Positions 60,388-64,000 of a stretch of DNA of 64,000 nucleotides are shown one piece after another. The position numbers were made by a program, and so were the translations under genes. Below the pieces are notes generated by a model. That model did not search any database. It was not told the origin of the DNA and saw only the letters and a list, made by a program, of their open reading frames with translations. The DNA is from Dehalococcoidia bacterium UBA2991 (lineage in GTDB: Bacteria; Chloroflexota; Dehalococcoidia; Tepidiformales; Tepidiformaceae), in NCBI GenBank assembly GCA_002346645.1, contig DEAD01000003.1:32803-96802 (forward strand), read 5' to 3'. Position 1 is the first letter of the stretch. Every line of letters starts with the position of its first letter.

Positions 60388-60822
60388 TTACGTTGAAAGC
60401 TTGCTCCAATCCCCGCTTAGATCCGCAGGTCCACGGTAGAGTGCTTCCAGCCGACGAGTCTGGATATACCACTGCCCATCGATTCGTGTGTACGTATCGA
60501 AATAGCAGAGCGAGTTCATAGTGCGACCTGCCTCTCGGTTAAGAAACTCTCCCATGTACCAGCGACCGGTGGCGGTGTCTCCCGTGACATCATCGATTAC
60601 GCCCGAATACACGTGCATATACACGTTCGGGATGCTTGCCATAATGCGAGTCCAGTCTGCAACGACCTCATCTCGTCCCGTGCGGGTGGTACTGGTGATC
60701 CACTGTCCATCTGGAGCCCAGGTTGATCCCCAGGCCTCCGGATCAAACCGGTTGACCGCATCCACGTACCGCTCCGCTACCTGCCTTAGTGCTGTGTAGT
60801 CCTCAACTGTTGGTGCTCCCAT
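60388..60822 (-). CDS. SnoaL-like / NTF2-fold protein
   Basis: 144 aa. RQVAERYVDAVNRFDPEAWGSTWAPDGQW, GRDEVVADW, MHVYSGVIDDVTGDTATGRWYMGEF, DTYTRIDGQWYIQTRRLEAL. GAGGAGGACA upstream of the ATG. It is the first gene of the reverse-strand envelope operon, 38 nt ahead of the 600-aa protein, and divergent from the dienelactone hydrolase. Fourth member of this fold in the window. Confidence 0.78.
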   Translation of the reverse strand: MGAPTVEDYTALRQVAERYVDAVNRFDPEAWGSTWAPDGQWITSTTRTGRDEVVADWTRIMASIPNVYMHVYSGVIDDVTGDTATGRWYMGEFLNREAGRTMNSLCYFDTYTRIDGQWYIQTRRLEALYRGPADLSGDWSKLST

Positions 60823-60936
60823 GTTGTCCTCCTCGATGAGCTATGAAGCCTAACGTAAATCTCCTGCAGAGCGCCTGGGTCCCAAGCCTCGCCCAAGGGA
60901 CGTAGGATTCCCCCACTACCAAGGGGGGTTCTTCCT

Positions 60937-61701
60937 ATGACTGATACCAGTGTCTATGAGGGCATGATTGCCGAGACCATCACTGTCCAGGGCAACGGCG
61001 GAGATCGCATACATGCTTATCTGGCTCGTCCTCTTGGTGAGGGGCCTTTCCCTGCCATGCTTCTCCTTCACCACATTCCCGGTTGGGATGAGTGGTACAA
61101 GGAGACGGCTCGTCGCTATGCCTATCACGGCTACGTAACTATTGCTCCAGATCTCTACTGTCGCGATGGTCACGGTGAGCCCGAGGATGTTGCGGCTAAA
61201 GTACGTGCTGAGGGTGGCGCCCCTGACGAACGTGTTGTTGGAGATGCTGATGGATGTATCGGTTTTCTCCGCTCCCTGCCTTATGTGACCGGCAAGGTCG
61301 GCGTAATGGGCACTTGCTCTGGCGGACGGCACTCTTTCCTTGTTGGCTGTCGTAGCCAGGAAGGTGTAGACGCTGTTGTTGATTGTTGGGGGGGTAATGT
61401 AGTCATGTCTCCCGAAAATCTATCAGAGCGGCAGCCAGTCTCCCCTATTGACTACACTGGCGAGCTTAACGCTCCTCTGCTTGGCCTCTTTGGCGAGAAC
61501 GACGTCAGTCCTACTCCTGAGCAGGTTGCCGAACACGAAAAGGTGCTCCAGCAAGAGGGGAAGGACTATGAGTTCCATATGTACCCTGACGCTGGCCATG
61601 GCTTTTTCTATTACAACTATCCCCAGGCCTATGCCGCAGAGGCTGCTGTTGATGGCTGGGAGAAACTTTGGGACTTTCTTGATCGCTACTTGGGTAATTA
61701 G
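60937..61701 (+). CDS. Dienelactone hydrolase family protein
   Basis: 254-aa alpha/beta hydrolase. The nucleophile elbow is GTCSGG with Cys127, as in carboxymethylenebutenolidase; Asp in FGENDVSP and His in DAGHGFF complete the triad. LLLHHIPGWDEW is the oxyanion strand. The family opens dienelactones formed in chloro-catechol and related ring cleavage. The ATG is preceded by a purine-rich CAAGGGGGGTT. Followed after 18 nt by the DUF6295-like gene. Confidence 0.9.
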   Translation: MTDTSVYEGMIAETITVQGNGGDRIHAYLARPLGEGPFPAMLLLHHIPGWDEWYKETARRYAYHGYVTIAPDLYCRDGHGEPEDVAAKVRAEGGAPDERVVGDADGCIGFLRSLPYVTGKVGVMGTCSGGRHSFLVGCRSQEGVDAVVDCWGGNVVMSPENLSERQPVSPIDYTGELNAPLLGLFGENDVSPTPEQVAEHEKVLQQEGKDYEFHMYPDAGHGFFYYNYPQAYAAEAAVDGWEKLWDFLDRYLGN

Positions 61702-61719
61702 GAGAAAGCAGGAAGCGCT

Positions 61720-61983
61720 ATGTGCACCATGATTGCAGATAAAATCCAGATCGCTGGTAGTGGCAAGTCGCGGGATCGATGGTTTCCTATTGCCCAGGCC
61801 TATATCTCTTTCGATCACCCTTTCAATCTCCAGCGTGAGCACGCTCTTAATCTCGACTTCGTGAACGAGGCCATGGGAACCGGGGCCCGTGTTGCTGTTG
61901 AACTCACCCCAGAAGATGCCCGAGAGCTGGCAAGCACTATCCTGCGCCTTCTTGACGAAGGCGCCCGCGCAGAGGCGCGTTAG
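61720..61983 (+). CDS. DUF6295-like small protein
   Basis: 87 aa: MCTMIADKIQIAGSGKSRDRWFPI, AYISFDHPFNLQREHALNLDFVNEA, RVAVELTPEDARELA. I recall this pattern as DUF6295, a small actinobacterial-type family of unknown role; recognition is by memory of the motif. A ribosome site AGGAG-like (TTAGGAGAAAG) precedes the ATG. Runs with the dienelactone hydrolase and is followed by the MFS gene. Confidence 0.7.
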   Translation: MCTMIADKIQIAGSGKSRDRWFPIAQAYISFDHPFNLQREHALNLDFVNEAMGTGARVAVELTPEDARELASTILRLLDEGARAEAR

Positions 61984-62039
61984 CCGAAACGCAGGGCCCT
62001 ACGGACCAGGCCGCAATAGATGATGAGGGACCGCAGAGC

Positions 62040-63248
62040 TTGCGACCCTGGGTAGTTTTTACCTTTCAGGACTATCGGTACCTTTGGGCCACTAATCTTT
62101 CTACGGTCATCTCTCGTTGGATGCGAATCCTCGTTACCGCCCAGTGGCTTTTCGAGGTTACGGGTTCTGCTGCCCAACTTGGCCTGATAGGTGCAGTACA
62201 GCTCGTTGTTCAGATCCCTGCTCTCCTTTGGGGAGGTGCTCTGGCCGACTACATGAACAGGAAGCACCTCGTGGCGGTCGCTCATGCACTCACGATGGCT
62301 GTCCTGCTATCCATGGGCTTCCTGAGTGCTGCAGGATTGCTCACCGTTTGGCAGGTCTATGTAGCTATCGGAATAACGGCTGCTACCCAGGTGATTTCGC
62401 AACCTGCTGCTGCGGCACTTACCCCCCAAGTTGTACCCCGGCGTCACGTCATGCTTGCGATTACAGCCGACACAGCCACTGCTAACGGAGGATCCATCCT
62501 AGCTCCGCTCCTCTTTGCTGGAGTAGCTGAAGGTGTTGGTCTCACCGCTGTGTTCTTCGTAGCGGCAGTAACGACTCTCCCGGCTGCTGTGTTGCCCTTC
62601 TTCATTCGCGCCCGCGGTCAGGTAGCACAGATCCCAGAAGGCTCCACGGTACGGCGAGTTTGGGAAGGATTTCTCTTCGTCATTCGCCACCCGATTCTCC
62701 CCGGTCTTTTCCTTCTCGATATAGGCATCACAGTAGTTTCCTTTTATCGAGAAATCCTTCCGGTGATAGCTAAGGGTCTCTTTAAAGGAGGTGCGGGGGC
62801 AGTGGGAGTTCTGGGTTCAGCTAATAGCGTTGGAGCGGTTGTAGGTTCTTTTGGAACCATCTTCTTCGTGGGTTACCGCTCCAAAGGCATGCTTGTGATA
62901 TACGCTTCCCTTGCCTACGCCCTAGTGCTCCTTGTCTTCTCTAATGTGGCTGCCCTCTGGGCGGGCATGATCACGATTGCCTTGATAGGCGCAGCCGATG
63001 CAGTCACAGTTGCTATTCGCCAGACCACGGTACAGCTCACTACCCCCGACGAGATGCGAGGTCGTGCGTCGGCCTTTCTGGTGCTTGCTGCAGTTACCGC
63101 CAACAACATTGGAACGCTTTGGGTTGGGATTTGGTCGGCTCTAATTGGTGAGCGAGCCACCATGATGCTGGGCGCGTTCCTCGCCCTTGGTGCCACGCTC
63201 CTTATCTGGCGGGTTTGGAAGCCACTTCGTGAGTACCGGTATCCCTAA
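62040..63248 (+). CDS. MFS transporter
   Basis: 402 aa, about 12 hydrophobic segments. FTFQDYRYLWATNLSTVISRW opening, GGALADYMNRKHLVAV as motif A, TTPDEMRGRASAFLV in the second half. Belongs to the enterobactin/MFS_3-like group, as does the 21797 gene. TTG start with GAGGGA 9-10 nt upstream; no ATG is in frame nearby. Converges with the Dabb gene. Substrate unknown, export of a hydrophobic compound is typical. Confidence 0.85.
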   Translation: MRPWVVFTFQDYRYLWATNLSTVISRWMRILVTAQWLFEVTGSAAQLGLIGAVQLVVQIPALLWGGALADYMNRKHLVAVAHALTMAVLLSMGFLSAAGLLTVWQVYVAIGITAATQVISQPAAAALTPQVVPRRHVMLAITADTATANGGSILAPLLFAGVAEGVGLTAVFFVAAVTTLPAAVLPFFIRARGQVAQIPEGSTVRRVWEGFLFVIRHPILPGLFLLDIGITVVSFYREILPVIAKGLFKGGAGAVGVLGSANSVGAVVGSFGTIFFVGYRSKGMLVIYASLAYALVLLVFSNVAALWAGMITIALIGAADAVTVAIRQTTVQLTTPDEMRGRASAFLVLAAVTANNIGTLWVGIWSALIGERATMMLGAFLALGATLLIWRVWKPLREYRYP

Positions 63249-63256
63249 CCCTGGTC

Positions 63257-63970
63257 TTAGCGGTAGGGAATGATCTGAGCGTAGTCCACCGCACTTTCGA
63301 TAACCCGGGAGAAGGCGAAATCTACAACCAGAACGTCCTTCATTATCGGACCTAACATTGGCCCCACTACTTCTGTGTGGTAGGGATGGCCTGCGTACGC
63401 TTCCATGGCCTCGATCGAATCTACTTCAGCGATAAAGGCCAAATCAAAACGGTCGGTGGCTGATCCGTAGTACGGCCCGGGCTTTCCCAGAATCCAGCGG
63501 CGGATGAATGGCTTTTGCCGCGGGAACCGGTCGAGTGCGAGTGTGAATTCCTCGATGTCCTTGTCGCTGGCATCATCGTTGAAAGCCAGCATGGTCACAT
63601 GCGCGATGGCAACGTCGTCATCGCCTTCTCTTGGGGGACGGTAGGTGACGGCACTTTGCTGAATTGACGTGAACTCGAAGTCGAGGACCAGTACGTCTTC
63701 GACGATGGGGCCCATTAGTGCTGCAGCTTCCATGTGGAATGGGTGCTGTGCGTAGTCAATCATCGCGGCAGGCGAATCAACCTCTACTGAAAAAGCGAGG
63801 TCATAGTGATCACTAGAAATAGGGTAGTAGTTTCCAGGTTTACCCGAGATCCAGTGGCGAAGCCCCGGCTTCTTGCCTGGAAACTCATCTAGTTTGTCCC
63901 AGAACTCCTGGATTGCTTGTTCTGGAGCCCCCTCTTTAAAGCTTAGGAAAACTGAGTGAGAGACGCCCAA
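63257..63970 (-). CDS. Tandem Dabb (stress-responsive alpha/beta-barrel) domain protein
   Basis: 237 aa with two ferredoxin-like Dabb units: residues 1-105 (HSVFLSFKEGAPEQAIQEF, KKPGLRHWISGKPG, DLAFSVEVDSPAAM) and 120-225 (HVTMLAFNDDASDKDIEEF, QKPFIRRWILGKPG, DLAFIAEVDSIEAM). Each half ends P-H-x-E and DVLVxDF. Single Dabb domains normally dimerise, so this is a fused dimer. Related folds act in olivetolic acid cyclase and heat-stable plant proteins. TTG start with AGGAGG 8-9 nt upstream. Confidence 0.85.
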   Translation of the reverse strand: MGVSHSVFLSFKEGAPEQAIQEFWDKLDEFPGKKPGLRHWISGKPGNYYPISSDHYDLAFSVEVDSPAAMIDYAQHPFHMEAAALMGPIVEDVLVLDFEFTSIQQSAVTYRPPREGDDDVAIAHVTMLAFNDDASDKDIEEFTLALDRFPRQKPFIRRWILGKPGPYYGSATDRFDLAFIAEVDSIEAMEAYAGHPYHTEVVGPMLGPIMKDVLVVDFAFSRVIESAVDYAQIIPYR

Positions 63971-64000
63971 TGGGGTCCTCCTAACGGCGGGAAGGATTTT

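Noticed and set aside
1..64000. tRNA, rRNA, CRISPR arrays, insertion sequences and prophage genes
   Set aside because: No tRNA-like cloverleaf with CCA context, no direct-repeat arrays, no transposase, integrase or terminal inverted repeats were found in the gaps or reading frames.

Overview
The window reads as a piece of a bacterial chromosome of medium-high GC with dense, mostly single-copy genes. There are no rRNA or tRNA genes, insertion sequences, phage genes or CRISPR arrays that I can see. The lineage cannot be fixed from the sequence alone. Several features together suggest an uncultured Chloroflexota-type heterotroph of the SAR202/Dehalococcoidia kind: a GlcD-GlcF fusion, repeated luciferase-like F420/FMN oxidoreductases, repeated Rieske oxygenases, family III CoA-transferases, SDRs and SnoaL-like proteins, a LexA with a Gram-positive-type SOS box, and starts that often look leaderless. 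An actinobacterial relative is the main alternative.

The first ~39 kb mixes housekeeping and accessory genes. It opens with the tail of an FAD/Fe-S 2-hydroxyacid dehydrogenase fusion, followed by a reverse-strand run (1.6-6.8 kb: lipocalin-like protein, F420-dependent DDN-type reductase, zinc alcohol dehydrogenase, MUG-type DNA glycosylase, membrane protein, methyltransferase, DUF4202). Next come folC-metF and an aldo/keto reductase, a Rieske protein that has lost its catalytic iron ligands, a PlsC-like acyltransferase, holA, lexA, queG, plsX, two SRPBCC/SnoaL proteins, and an SDR/MFS block (20-25 kb). After that are thiamine pyrophosphokinase, a RimI-like acetyltransferase, gyrA, dapB, a TPR protein coupled to an O-methyltransferase, an ABC-2 exporter, leuA with a structured leader, a YkgJ protein and an M20 amidohydrolase.

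From ~39 kb to the end the content is almost wholly catabolic/accessory: four luciferase-like oxidoreductases (LLM family), an enoyl-CoA hydratase-like protein, a translationally coupled pair of CaiB-type CoA-transferases, a DUF5343-like protein, two close Rieske oxygenase paralogues, a two-subunit acyl-CoA dehydrogenase followed by a hidden CTG-started YHS protein, a CocE-type hydrolase, a quinol-monooxygenase-like protein and an alcohol dehydrogenase. There is also a reverse-strand envelope operon: SnoaL, a membrane-anchored 600-aa protein with an HTH-like head, and two paralogous four-helix membrane proteins. The window closes with a dienelactone hydrolase, a DUF6295-like protein, an MFS transporter and a double-Dabb protein. 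The 42-56 kb genes together look like a route in which oxygenases open a substrate and the acid is activated by CoA transfer and processed by beta-oxidation-like steps. No reductase partner for the Rieske proteins is present.

Forward-strand genes before ~39 kb are G-rich and those after it are C-rich, so a base-skew switch coincides with the change in gene content. Many gene starts lack a Shine-Dalgarno and instead have TAnnnT 6-8 nt ahead of the start codon, which suggests leaderless mRNAs.
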